The position numbers were made by a program, and so were the translations under genes. The notes under the pieces were generated by a model. That model did no database searches, was not told the DNA's origin, and saw only the letters and a list, made by a program, of their open reading frames with translations. 64,000 nucleotides of DNA from DASSQJ01 sp963730165 (lineage in GTDB: Bacteria > Actinomycetota > Actinomycetes > Actinomycetales > Dermatophilaceae): the NCBI GenBank assembly GCA_963730165.1, contig CAVSQS010000008.1, forward strand, positions 301,500 through 365,499. Reading direction: 5' to 3'. Positions 28,571-41,725 of the stretch are shown in pieces (position 1 is the stretch's first letter; every line of letters starts with the position of its first letter).

Positions 28571-29866
28571 TTATATACCCACTTCGGCAACCGGGGCTGC
28601 TTTTTCTGGCGCAGCCGATATATACCGCTCATACTCATCGCGGAACTGTTGGACGGTAACCAGCACCGGGTTAGCGGCAAATTCGCCCAATGCGCACAGC
28701 GTCGTACCACCCTGCATGTGGGTAGGCACTTCCGCCAGCCGCTCAAGATCGCGCTGCGTGCCATTGCCGCTTAACAGCCGCTCGTAAATCTTGTCCAGCC
28801 AATACGTCCCCTCACGGCACGGCGTACATTTACCGCAGCTCTCGTGTTTGAAGAAATGGGTCATCTTGGCCGCCGCCCAAACCATGTCAGTATCTTCGTC
28901 CATCAGAATAATCGAGGCCGATCCCAGCGTGCTGCCGATCTGCGTGACAGCCTCGTAGGTCAGCGGCGTGTCCAACACTTCATCGCTCACCCGCAAAACG
29001 GGACCGCTCGCGCCCGACGGCAAAATCGCTTTGAGCTTCTTTCCATTCGGAATCCCGCCCGCGTGCTCATAAATCAATTCGCGGAAGGTCGTCCCCAGCG
29101 GCAGCTCGTAATTGCCCGGCCTGGCGACGTGCCCGCTCATGCAGAAAATCTTCGGGCCGGGGCTTTGCGGCGTGCCGATGGCCTTATACGCATCCGCCCC
29201 GTTGACGATAATCCAGGGCACGTTCGACAGCGTTTCGACGTTGTTGACGACGGTCGGATAATAATACAGGCCGCCGCCCATCTGCGCGGGGAACGGCGGG
29301 CGCACACGCGGCTGACCGAGCAGCCCTTGCAGACTGTTGAGCAGCGCGCTTTCCTCGCCGCAGATATACGCGCCTGCCCCCAGGTGCACATGGACCGGGC
29401 AGCTCCAGCCGGAGCCAAGCACGTTGTCCCCGACCAGATTTGCTTTCCGCGCCTCTTCGATGCGCTCTTCGAGCGCGTGCGCGAGGTCCCAGAACTCGCC
29501 GCGACAGTAAATGTAAACCGCCGTCGCCTGGATCGCGTAAGCCGCGATCATCACGCCCTCGATCACCTGATGCGGGTTCTTTTCCAGCAGTTCTCGATCT
29601 TTGAAGGTACCCGGCTCGCTCTCGTCCGCGTTGAGCGTGACGTATTTCCTTTCCGCGTCCTTCGGGATGAAACTCCACTTACGCCCGGTCGGAAAACCCG
29701 CCCCGCCCCGCCCACGCAGGTTGGAGTCCAGCACGATCTGAATCACCTCTTCCGGCGTGTGCTCCTGGACCGCTTTTTTCAGCCCGTCATACCCGCCATT
29801 GGCAACATACGTGTCAAACTGCCAGATGTCAGGTATTTCACGGTTGCGCAGCAAAATGTGTGTCAT
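28571..29866 (-). CDS. nuoF: NADH-quinone oxidoreductase subunit F
   Basis: 431 aa, intact. This is the NADH- and FMN-binding entry subunit. NADH motif GRGGAGFPTGRKW lies at about residues 52-64, and the 4Fe-4S motif ESCGKCTPCREG near 340-351, with a further Cys in TTLCALGEF. It overlaps the upstream four-helix membrane protein gene by 29 bases, which separates it from nuoE. Confidence 0.95.
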   Translation of the reverse strand: MTHILLRNREIPDIWQFDTYVANGGYDGLKKAVQEHTPEEVIQIVLDSNLRGRGGAGFPTGRKWSFIPKDAERKYVTLNADESEPGTFKDRELLEKNPHQVIEGVMIAAYAIQATAVYIYCRGEFWDLAHALEERIEEARKANLVGDNVLGSGWSCPVHVHLGAGAYICGEESALLNSLQGLLGQPRVRPPFPAQMGGGLYYYPTVVNNVETLSNVPWIIVNGADAYKAIGTPQSPGPKIFCMSGHVARPGNYELPLGTTFRELIYEHAGGIPNGKKLKAILPSGASGPVLRVSDEVLDTPLTYEAVTQIGSTLGSASIILMDEDTDMVWAAAKMTHFFKHESCGKCTPCREGTYWLDKIYERLLSGNGTQRDLERLAEVPTHMQGGTTLCALGEFAANPVLVTVQQFRDEYERYISAAPEKAAPVAEVGI

Positions 29867-30350
29867 ATTTTTCCCGTTCCGTCTGGGTTAGTTCGTGATA
29901 TTTTGTCTCAATGAGGGTCTGGCTGGTCAAATTCAGCCCGGCCCCAAACAGCACCAACGCATAACCACCAGTCGTCAAGATCGGCCCAACATATAACCCG
30001 ATGGAGCCGCCGTACAGCGTGCCGCCTATACCGACCAGGACCAACACGATCAGCGCTCGCCACTCATTCGTCCAGATGATCAGCCCGACGCTGACATACC
30101 CGATGACCAACAGACAGAGCGCCAACCCATCGAAAACACGCCGCCCGTACCATTCAGGCGTTCGGCTGTCGAGGGCGTTTGGCAAACCGCGCAGCCGCTC
30201 GCTGTACGATACCGTCGTGTTGAACAACGAAACCGGATCGGACGGCCACGGCGCTCTGAGCATCGCCACCGTCACCAACAGCAGCCCTGCCAAAATCACC
30301 GGTACACCTACCAACAGCGCGCGCCGCCGTTCGGGAGCATGAGCGCGCAT
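29838..30350 (-). CDS. Unrecognised four-helix membrane protein within the nuo operon
   Basis: 170 aa, not a known Nuo subunit. Hydrophobic helices lie near residues 10-30, 72-91, 96-114 and 118-140. The first and second are separated by a probable external loop; a charged C-terminal tail (EREKYDTHF) follows. The gene starts one base after the GNAT stop and its end overlaps nuoF by 29 bases, so translation is coupled with nuoF. An accessory or assembly role for complex I is possible from position only. Confidence 0.68.
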   Translation of the reverse strand: MRAHAPERRRALLVGVPVILAGLLLVTVAMLRAPWPSDPVSLFNTTVSYSERLRGLPNALDSRTPEWYGRRVFDGLALCLLVIGYVSVGLIIWTNEWRALIVLVLVGIGGTLYGGSIGLYVGPILTTGGYALVLFGAGLNLTSQTLIETKYHELTQTEREKYDTHFAAQP

Positions 30351-30351
30351 C

Positions 30352-30795
30352 CTAGACGCTGTCGTTCTCCCGTTTGGTCACATAATGCATACCCGAATAA
30401 TCGGCATATCCGGTCTGCTGAAACAAGGCCAGGCTCGCCGCGTTTTCAGGCTCGATCAGGGCCGCGATGATGTGCAGCCCCTGGTTGTGGAGCACCTGCT
30501 CGGCTTCACGGATCAAACGCCGCCCCAATCCCTGACGGCGATAATCCGGATGGACGGCCAGCCGGTTGATCCAGCCTTTGCGGCCATCGTGGGTTGTGAC
30601 CACGACGCCGATCAAACGCTGACCATCCCGCACGCCGACAACCGTTTGAAGACCGCCCGCCAACTGAGCCGCAAACTGCTCGCGGCTGTCACGACCGATC
30701 GGTCTGATCGACAACCCGGCGATCTGCCAGAGTTCCCGAATGGCGTCATAGTCGTTCGCCGTAAGCGTAACAACCGTCCCTACCGCGTTGACCAT
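30352..30795 (-). CDS. GNAT N-acetyltransferase within the nuo operon
   Basis: 147 aa single GNAT domain. The acetyl-CoA loop is VHPDYRRQGLGRRLIREAE, preceded by the beta-4 strand WINRLAV; the end LALFQQTGYADYSG is typical. The start ATG overlaps the nuoE stop by one base (TAATG), and the four-helix protein gene follows after one base. Target unknown; acetylation of a Nuo subunit is only a possibility. Confidence 0.85.
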   Translation of the reverse strand: MVNAVGTVVTLTANDYDAIRELWQIAGLSIRPIGRDSREQFAAQLAGGLQTVVGVRDGQRLIGVVVTTHDGRKGWINRLAVHPDYRRQGLGRRLIREAEQVLHNQGLHIIAALIEPENAASLALFQQTGYADYSGMHYVTKRENDSV

Positions 30796-31286
30796 TATGA
30801 CTGCTCTGCTTTTTTCGCTTTGGCGCGTAGCTGCTCGATGAGCGTCTTCACGGTATCCATATCAAGATTTTCGTGGTAGTGGAAGTTGCACTGCATCATC
30901 GGCGCTTTATCACAGGCGGCCAGACACATCACCTGCTCGACGGTGAAAACCCCGTCATCGGTCGTGCCGCCGTCCTCGACGCCAAGATAATCACACAGTT
31001 GTTTATAAAACTTGTCTGCGCCCCGCAGCGCACACGGCAGATCGGTACAGACCTGGAGCCAGTACTTGCCTTTGGGCTTCTCGGAGAACATGGTGTAAAA
31101 ACCGGCAATCGAATGGGCCTGAGTCGGATCGACGTCACATAACTCGGCCACTTCCTGCAACGCCTCGTCCGAGAGCCAGCCATATTCTTCCTGCGCCAGG
31201 TATAGCAAGTCCATCATGCCGGAGCGCTTATCCGGGTATTTTGAGAAGATTTTTTCGATACGGTCGGTGTATTTCTCTGCCAGCAC
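30795..31286 (-). CDS. nuoE: NADH-quinone oxidoreductase subunit E
   Basis: About 163 aa from a GTG at 31286, preceded by GGGAG and beginning LAEKYTDRIEKIFSKYP, the usual NuoE start; an ATG at 31334 inside nuoD is the alternative. It is a thioredoxin-like domain with a 2Fe-2S cluster bound by CTDLPC and CLAAC. It works with NuoF at the NADH end. Confidence 0.93.
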   Translation of the reverse strand: MLAEKYTDRIEKIFSKYPDKRSGMMDLLYLAQEEYGWLSDEALQEVAELCDVDPTQAHSIAGFYTMFSEKPKGKYWLQVCTDLPCALRGADKFYKQLCDYLGVEDGGTTDDGVFTVEQVMCLAACDKAPMMQCNFHYHENLDMDTVKTLIEQLRAKAKKAEQS

Positions 31287-31321
31287 GGCATTTCTCCCAA
31301 TGTGGCACACGCCGCCAGCGG

Positions 31322-32560
31322 TTAGCGGTCGCAATCTCCAAGCACAATATCAATCGTTCCGATGATCCCGACCAGATCGGCGATCAGATAACCTTTCGCC
31401 ATATGCGGCAGGGCGCTCAGGTGTACAAAACTCGGCGTGCGGAAATGGACACGCCAGGGTTTGGGGCTGCCATCGCTTGCCAGGAAACAGCCCAACTCGC
31501 CGCGCGGACTCTCAACCCGCATGTAAACTTCACCCTTCGGCGGATGGAAACCTTCCGTCCACAGCTTGAAGTGGTGGATGACCGCTTCCATGCTTTGCCC
31601 CAATTCAGCACGTGGCGGCGGCACGTACTTGCGGTTATTGGAGCGGAACAGGCCGTCCGGTAGATTGTCCAGCGCCTGCCGGACGATCCGTAAGCTCTGC
31701 CGCATTTCTTCCATGCGCACCAGATAACGATCATAAATATCGCCGTGCTGTCCCAACGGCACATCAAATTCAAAGTCTTCATAGCCGCTGTAGGGAAGCG
31801 CTTTGCGAATATCCCAGTTCACGCCCGAACCGCGCAGTGTCGGTCCGGTGCATCCAAGCCGGATCGCGTCGTCCGCCGAGAGGAAGCCAATCCCCTGCGT
31901 GCGGTCCAGCCAGATCGGGTTAGCGGTCAGCAGCTTGTCGTAATCGTTCAGGCGCGGCGGGAAGTAGCTCGATAAAGTCGCGCACGGCGGGCTCGAACTC
32001 TTCGGGTACATCGCGCCACACCCCGCCGGGGCGAAAATACGTGCTCATCATGCGCTGGCCGGACACCATCTCGAAGATGTCCAGCAGCTTTTCACGCTCG
32101 CGGAAGCAGTACAGGAACACGCTCATCGCGCCGATGTCGAGCGCGTGCGTGCCCAACCACACCAGATGACTGTTGATCCGCGTCAATTCCGCCAGCATCA
32201 CCCGCAGGTACCTGCGCGCGCGGCGGCACGTCCAGATCGAATAGTTTTTCCATGGCGAGGCAGTACACGAGGTTGTTGCCCATCGGATTCAGATAATCCA
32301 TCCGGTCTGTCATGACGATGGCCTGCTCGTAGCGCTTCGACTTCCATGTTTTTCTCGATGCCGGTATGGAGATAACCGATATCCGGCACGCAGTTGACCA
32401 CCTCTTCGCCGTCCAATTCCAGCATCAGACGCAGCACGCCATGCGTACTGGGGTGCTGGGGACCCATGTTAAGGACCATCGTTTCGCCGGTCAGCGCCCG
32501 TTCAGAAACCAGTCCCTTGAGCTGTTCGACATCCCCCGCCCAAATGCTTTCATCAGCCAT
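31322..32560 (-). CDS. nuoD: NADH-quinone oxidoreductase subunit D (three frameshifts)
   Basis: 49-kDa-type subunit lining the quinone site. It starts 6 bases after nuoC. Pieces: 32340-32560 with NMGPQHPSTHGVLRLMLELDGE; 32215-32340 with DRMDYLNPMGNNLVYCLA; 31965-32200 with ELTRINSHLVWLGTHALDIGA; and 31322-31965, ending DIVLGDCDR. Shifts lie near 32338 (one extra G turns NMESKRYEQAIVMTDRM into an off frame), 32213 and 31963. Together they give a protein of normal length. Confidence 0.92.
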
Positions 32561-32566
32561 ACGTCT

Positions 32567-33085
32567 TTATTCCTTCGCGTAGGGTTTATGCTTGTCAACT
32601 TCGTCAAAATTGAAGGAAAACTGCACCGTCTCGTACCCCAACGGGTAATCTTTGCGCAGCGGGTGCCCTTCCCAATTGTCCGGCATCAGGATGCGGCGCA
32701 AATCGGGGTGCCCGGTAAACGTGACCCCCAACAGGTCGTAAATTTCACGCTCCAGCCAGTTCGCCGCCGGGAAGACCTCCGTTACGCTCGCCACAGTTGG
32801 TTCTTCATCGGACAGATAGACTTTGAGACGCAGGGCGCGATTATGCACCATCGAATACAGGTGATAAGCCATGGCAAAGCGGGGAGATTGGGGGTAGTAA
32901 TCAATGCCTGTCACATCCGATAGAAAATTGTATTCCAAGCCTTTTGTATCACGGCAGTAACGACAAATTTCGACGATCTTCTCGCCCGCTACCGTGATGG
33001 TAGTTTCTCCCCTGAAAAGCAGCGTATCCTGAACAGCGTCACCAAACGCCGTCTGTAGTGCTTCGATAGGATCAAGTGCCGTCAT
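32567..33085 (-). CDS. nuoC: NADH-quinone oxidoreductase subunit C
   Basis: 172 aa, intact, 30-kDa-type subunit. The family signature LEREIYDLLGVTFTGHPDLR and GHPLRKDYPLG is present. It is separate from NuoD, not fused. It starts 22 bases after nuoB. Confidence 0.95.
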   Translation of the reverse strand: MTALDPIEALQTAFGDAVQDTLLFRGETTITVAGEKIVEICRYCRDTKGLEYNFLSDVTGIDYYPQSPRFAMAYHLYSMVHNRALRLKVYLSDEEPTVASVTEVFPAANWLEREIYDLLGVTFTGHPDLRRILMPDNWEGHPLRKDYPLGYETVQFSFNFDEVDKHKPYAKE

Positions 33086-33107
33086 TTGCTTAGCTCACTA
33101 TCCCGAA

Positions 33108-33611
33108 TTAGGCCCAGTCCGACAGGTGTTCTTGCTTTATCCGTTCGTGCAGCGTGATGATGCCATGAATAAGCTGTTCCGGGCGCGGCGGGCACCCCGC
33201 CACGTAAATATCAACCGGAACAATCTCGTCTACGCCCTGCACGATAGCATAGTTGTTAAAGACGCCGCCGCACGACGCGCAATCTCCCATACTGATAACC
33301 CATTTCGGTTCCGGCATCTGGTCGTAAAGCTGCCGCAGCACCGGGGCCATTTTGCGCGTTACCCGGCCTGCCACGATCATCAAGTCACTCTGGCGCGGGC
33401 TGGGTCGCATGAGCTCCATCCCGAAACGCGACAGGTCGTATAGTGACGCCTGGGCACTCATCATTTCAATAGCGCAGCAGGCCAGCCCGAACAGCATCGG
33501 CCACATGGCGCGGGTGCGCGCCCAGTTGATCGCATCCTCTAATCTGAGAGTAACGACTCCCATGTCGCCAAGCTTCGATGTTACTCCCATTCCAAGCCTC
33601 CAACCTTCCAT
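33108..33611 (-). CDS. nuoB: NADH-quinone oxidoreductase subunit B
   Basis: Up to 167 aa. It carries the N2 4Fe-4S ligands: the tandem Cys of LACCAIEMM, GDCASCG and AGCPPRPE. An internal ATG at 33590 (MGVTSKLGD) is an alternative start that would shorten the overlap with nuoA to 10 bases. Confidence 0.95.
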   Translation of the reverse strand: MEGWRLGMGVTSKLGDMGVVTLRLEDAINWARTRAMWPMLFGLACCAIEMMSAQASLYDLSRFGMELMRPSPRQSDLMIVAGRVTRKMAPVLRQLYDQMPEPKWVISMGDCASCGGVFNNYAIVQGVDEIVPVDIYVAGCPPRPEQLIHGIITLHERIKQEHLSDWA

Positions 33612-33936
33612 TCATACACGAAACCGACGGTCAAGATGAAGAAGAATACACCCATCACCACCAGACCATAAATCCGAAGGTCGCGGAAAACGACTGCCCA
33701 GGGCAAAAAGAAGATGACTTCGATGTCAAACAGGATAAACAAAACAGCCACTCGGTAAAACTTCACCGGAATTCGGCGAATAGCTTCACCATAGGGCTGC
33801 ATACCGCTCTCATAAGGAGCAAGTTTCCGCGCTGTCGGGCGAAAGGGCCCAACAGCCGCGACATGACAACGATTATGAAACTTACCCCAACCGAAATAAC
33901 TAACAGCGCGACTATAGGTGCAAAATCTGATGGCAC
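33581..33936 (-). CDS. nuoA: NADH-quinone oxidoreductase subunit A (one frameshift)
   Basis: First gene of the operon, three membrane helices. The GTG at 33936 (VPSDFAPIVALLV) follows GGAG and is the likely start; the frame opens earlier at a TTG inside an inverted repeat. A run of T (AAA at 33842-33844 on plus) is one base short. Restoring it gives FRPTARKLAPYESGMQPYGEA, the conserved loop, and joins to VKFYRVAVLFILFDIEVIFF. Confidence 0.92.
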
Positions 33937-33973
33937 GGTAAGAATCTCCGTAGGGTAAAGATTGGTTAAGTGC

Positions 33974-33997
33974 TGTTTGTTCAAATTAGAACAAACA
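33974..33997 (-). promoter_or_regulatory. Perfect inverted repeat upstream of nuoA, candidate redox-regulator operator
   Basis: TGTTTGTTC and GAACAAACA flank AAATTA, a perfect 9-bp inverted repeat centred about 50 bases upstream of the nuoA start. The core has the TTGT...ACAA outline of Rex (NADH-sensing repressor) sites, and nuo operons are common Rex targets in other bacteria. It could also be a simple mRNA hairpin. The rest of the 228-base gap to 5S is AT-rich and must hold the nuo promoter. Confidence 0.45.
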
Positions 33998-34212
33998 ATT
34001 TAGAGATTAGCATAAAGGCCAATGGGTGTCAAACAAACTAGCGGCATGAAAAACAGGGTGAATGATACCACAGACTTGGCGCATTTTAAAAATTTTAAGA
34101 CAAAATTCAGAAAATTGTCCGGATAGCGCATTTCTGAGCGCGAATTGGCAGAGATTAGCTATTCAGAAGGGAAAATCACGCCAGGGGGGGGAGAAAGAGA
34201 ACGAGGTCAGAG

Positions 34213-34330
34213 GGTTGGCATCGACCTAGTCTCCCAAGGGGCTACCCCCTCAGTACCATCGGCGCGGGTGGGCTTAACGACCGGGTTCGAGAAGGGACCG
34301 GGTGTACCCCCACCGCCACAGACACCAACC
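34213..34330 (-). rRNA. rrf: 5S ribosomal RNA
   Basis: About 118 bases. The ends pair over 10 bp (GGTTGGTGTC with GATGCCAACC). The internal segment CCGATGGTACTGAGGGG and the GGGAGACTAGGTCG part of the second arm are typical of 5S. It lies about 85 bases after 23S. Confidence 0.92.
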
Positions 34331-34427
34331 ACCTGACCACGGATGTGACAGCGGTTCAGATGATAGCTGGGCTATCAATTGTGCATAAGCGTGTAACGCC
34401 AGAACACCAACTTCTCCGTATCACGGA

Positions 34428-37329
<2,902 letters not shown>

Positions 37330-37382
37330 TGCATGTGATACGGAGAAATTGATGTTCTCGCGTTACTTTTCGCTGTATGCAC

Positions 37383-37394
37383 TTGTTAAGGTGC
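37383..37394 (-). promoter_or_regulatory. boxA antitermination motif in the 16S-23S spacer
   Basis: On the minus strand GCACCTTAACAA, close to the rrn boxA consensus. An identical 12-mer lies in the leader at 39722-39733. The rest of the spacer 37344-37702 shows no other RNA gene. Confidence 0.6.
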
Positions 37395-37702
37395 TCGGAA
37401 TTCGCTTCCGACCGGTGCCGGTCAACTCGCGCTCACCGCCACCCCTCGACTGCTATTCCCGGTCACTCATGACAACGGCCCGACAGTTATCGGGCCGCTC
37501 TTGCTCACTGCTCGCGCTCGACGCTCTGTCGTCTTATCTATTCAGTTCGCTCGTGCTCACTACTATCGCCAACTGCACCTCGCGCGCTTTAACCTACTCT
37601 TAACGCTGGCCCTAGTCTACCGGACGCTGTCCTCGTCGTCAAGCCTTTTTTAGCGCTTGACAATGAGCTTTCAGCCCTCAGCTACCCCCCCCATCGACCG
37701 CT

Positions 37703-37775
37703 TGGAGACGAGGGGACTCGAACCCCTGACCTATGCCTTGCAAAGGCACCGCTCTCCCAGCTGAGCTACGTCCCC
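37703..37775 (-). tRNA. tRNA-Ala (anticodon TGC)
   Basis: 73 bases. Acceptor GGGGACG pairs with CGTCTCC, discriminator A, CCA not encoded. The anticodon arm TGCCT-TTGCAAG-GCA gives TGC. D-arm AGCTCAGCTGGGAGAGC and T-arm GGTTCGAGTCC are standard. It lies in the 16S-23S spacer. Confidence 0.96.
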
Positions 37776-37847
37776 TGGAAAAGACCGTGATTAGTGATTG
37801 GTTTTTAGTTTTGACCCATAACCAACCACTAACAACTTGTTTCCCTG

Positions 37848-37922
37848 TGGGTCTGATCCGGCTCGAACGGATGACCTCTCGCTTATCAGGCGAGTGCTCT
37901 AACCAGGCTGAGCTACAGACCC
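37848..37922 (-). tRNA. tRNA-Ile (anticodon GAT)
   Basis: 75 bases. Acceptor GGGTCTG pairs with CAGACCC, discriminator A. Anticodon stem CTCGC/GCGAG encloses CTGATAA, giving GAT. It lies between 16S and tRNA-Ala, the common spacer order. Confidence 0.96.
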
Positions 37923-38123
37923 CTTGCCATAGCTGTTAGCGTTCGCGTTAGCTTAGCTTGGCCGTTGCATCGCTCCGGCTGTCTTCAGTTTTTAAGCTAA
38001 TGTGCTAACGCTGATCGCTAACCGGCTTTTCGCCCCTTAACCCCAGCTCAGTGACAGGAAACGCTTGCCAAGTGCGTGCTTCGTTTCGCGGGCGCTCGCG
38101 CGCTCCTCCTCAGGCCGTAGCCT

Positions 38124-39632
<1,509 letters not shown>

Positions 39633-39721
39633 AAGTCTTACTTAGGGCATCCTTCGACGCCCCGTTATCCTCTTAGGATTGATTGGTCGCTCGCACTTGC
39701 TTGCTTCCTGTCACTCTGCTG

Positions 39722-39733
39722 TTGTTAAGGTGC
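39722..39733 (-). promoter_or_regulatory. boxA antitermination motif in the rrn leader
   Basis: GCACCTTAACAA on the minus strand, identical to the spacer boxA. It is the outermost element clearly belonging to the rRNA operon; the rrn promoter should lie just beyond but the sequence there changes genome. Confidence 0.6.
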
Positions 39734-39775
39734 CGCTCACGGAATACCACTCCTTTGTGTAACCGATTGTTCACC
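39734..39775. other. Probable assembly junction between two genomes
   Basis: Left of here is the Chloroflexota rrn leader. Right of here starts a GC-richer alphaproteobacterial gene series. No mobile element, attachment site or repeat separates them. The exact join cannot be placed; it lies between boxA and the lipoprotein start. Confidence 0.75.
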
Positions 39776-40345
39776 ATGAATTCTGCGGATTGGCGGCACC
39801 GCCCGCCGCCGCCACGCTTTTGCGGCGCCTGATGGCGGCTGCGGCGATCATCGGGCTGGGGCTTGCGGCCTCCGGCTGCGCGCAATCGATGAGCGAATTC
39901 GCCCGCGACGGGGACGGAACCGCGGCGTCGGCCTATCCCGCCTCGCCAGCCGGTCATCCTGGCCCCCGGCGATCCGCAGACGATGGCAGCGTCGCGCGGC
40001 CGGCCGTGCTGGTCGATGAGACGACCGTTCCGATGCCGCGGGCGCCGGCGCCCGCACGACCGCGCCGATGGAGATCGCGCCGCCGGCGGCCGAGGTCGCC
40101 GAGGCCGAGCCGCCGGACCACGAGGCATCGCCCCGTCCGCGGTCAATCTCAACCGGGTGCCCGAGCAGCCGAAGAGCAAGCTGCTGACGCCGACGGAGAA
40201 GGCCAAGGTGATCGCCGAACTCGAGGCGCTGGCCAAGAAGCAGAGCGCGACGCTGGGCAAGACCAAGAAATCCACCGCCTGCGCCGCCGACAAGGTCGAT
40301 CCGGCACAGCGGGTCGCCAGTGCAACTGGCGACGGAGGGTGCTAG
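39776..40345 (+). CDS. Alphaproteobacterial lipoprotein of unknown function (frameshifted)
   Basis: The ATG at 39776 begins MNSADWRHRPPPP. After a one-base shift near 39817 it continues LLRRLMAAAAIIGLGLAASGC, a lipoprotein signal with Cys at the cleavage site. The middle is Pro/Ala/Glu-rich and broken at least twice. The C-terminal part is clear: SKLLTPTEKAKVIAELEALAKKQ and a Cys-containing tail. It precedes the aminotransferase gene by 60 bases. Function unknown. Confidence 0.6.
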
Positions 40346-40405
40346 ACAGCGCCGTCCGGACGGACCGGACGAATGCGGATGTCAACAGTGGACGGGGCTT
40401 AAGCC

Positions 40406-41627
40406 ATGTCGGAATTCTATCGGGTGCGGCGCCTGCCGCCTTATGTCTTCGAGCAGGTCAACCGGCTGAAGGCGAGCGCCCGAGCTGCCGGCGCCGACAT
40501 CATCGACCTCGGCATGGGCAATCCCGACCTGCCGACCCCGCCGCACATCGTCGACAAGCTCAGCGAGACCGCCCGCCGTCCCGACACCCACGGCTATTCC
40601 GCCTCGCGCGGCATCAACGGCCTGCGGAAGGCGCAGGCCGCCTATTACGACCGCCGCTTCGGCGTGAAGCTCAATCCCGACACCCAGGTGATCGTCACCA
40701 TCGGCTCGAAGGAGGGCTTCGCCAACATCGCCACCGCGATCACCGCGCCGGGCGACGTGGTGCTGTGCCCGAATCCGAGCTATCCGATCCACGCCTTCGG
40801 CTTCCTCATGGCCGGCGGCGTCATCCGCGCGCTGCCGGCGACGGCCGGACGCCGACTATTTCCACGCGCTCGAGCGCGCCGTGATCCACTCCATCCCCAA
40901 GCCGCTGGCGGTGGTCGTCTGCTACCCGTCCAATCCGACGGCGCAGGTCGCCGACCTCGACTTCTACCGCGACCTGGTCAGCTTCGCCCGCCGCCACGAG
41001 CTGATCGTGCTGTCGGACCTCGCCTATGCCGAGGTCTATTTCGACGACAACCCGCCGCCCTCCATCCTGCAGGTGCCGGGCGCCATGGATGTCGCGGTGG
41101 AATTCACCTCGATGTCGAAGACCTTCTCCATGGCCGGCTGGCGCATCGGCTTCGCCGTCGGCAACGAGCGCCTGATCGCGGCGCTGGCGCGGGTGAAGTC
41201 CTATCTCGACTACGGCGCCTTCACGCCGATCCAGGTGGCGGCGACGGCGGCGCTCAACGGCCCGACCGACTGCATCGAGGAGATGCGGGCGACCTACAAG
41301 GGCCGCCGCGACGCGCTGGTCGACAGCTTCGGCCGCGCCGGATGGGAGATTCCGAGCCCCGCCGCCTCCATGTTCGCCTGGGCGCCGGTTCCCGAGCGCT
41401 TCCAGTCGCTGGGCTCGCTGGAATTCTCCAAGCTGCTGATCGAGAAGGCCGACCTGGCGGTGTCGCCGGGCGTCGGCTTCGGCGAGCACGGCGACGGCTA
41501 CGTCCGCATCGCGCTGGTCGAGAACGAGCAGCGCATCCGCCAGGCCGGCAGGAACCTCAGACGCTTCCTTGAATCGGCCGACAAGACGTTGCACAACGTC
41601 GTCGCGATGTCGGGCAGCCGCCGCTGA
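40406..41627 (+). CDS. PLP-dependent aminotransferase, AlaC/LL-diaminopimelate aminotransferase-like (one frameshift)
   Basis: Class I/II aminotransferase of about 406 aa. The N-terminal part has DIIDLGMGNPDLPTP. A shift near 40847 separates RALPAT from DYFHALERAV. The C-terminal part has VVCYPSNPTAQ and the PLP lysine in SMSKTFSMAGWRIGF. In alphaproteobacteria this gene commonly precedes hom, so alanine or another amino acid linked to the aspartate pathway is the likely substrate; sequence alone does not settle it. Confidence 0.87.
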
Positions 41628-41725
41628 TTTCGCCGTCCCGGGGCCCTTCCGGGCCGGGGCGTCTGGCTGGCGGCCGGAGTGAATTCCGTGCGTTTTCATA
41701 TGGTTGACGCTGCGAGGCGGGCCCG

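Noticed and set aside
26417..28774. Long plus-strand frames opposite nuoG
   Set aside because: Antisense shadows of an intact 864-residue NuoG with all Cys motifs.
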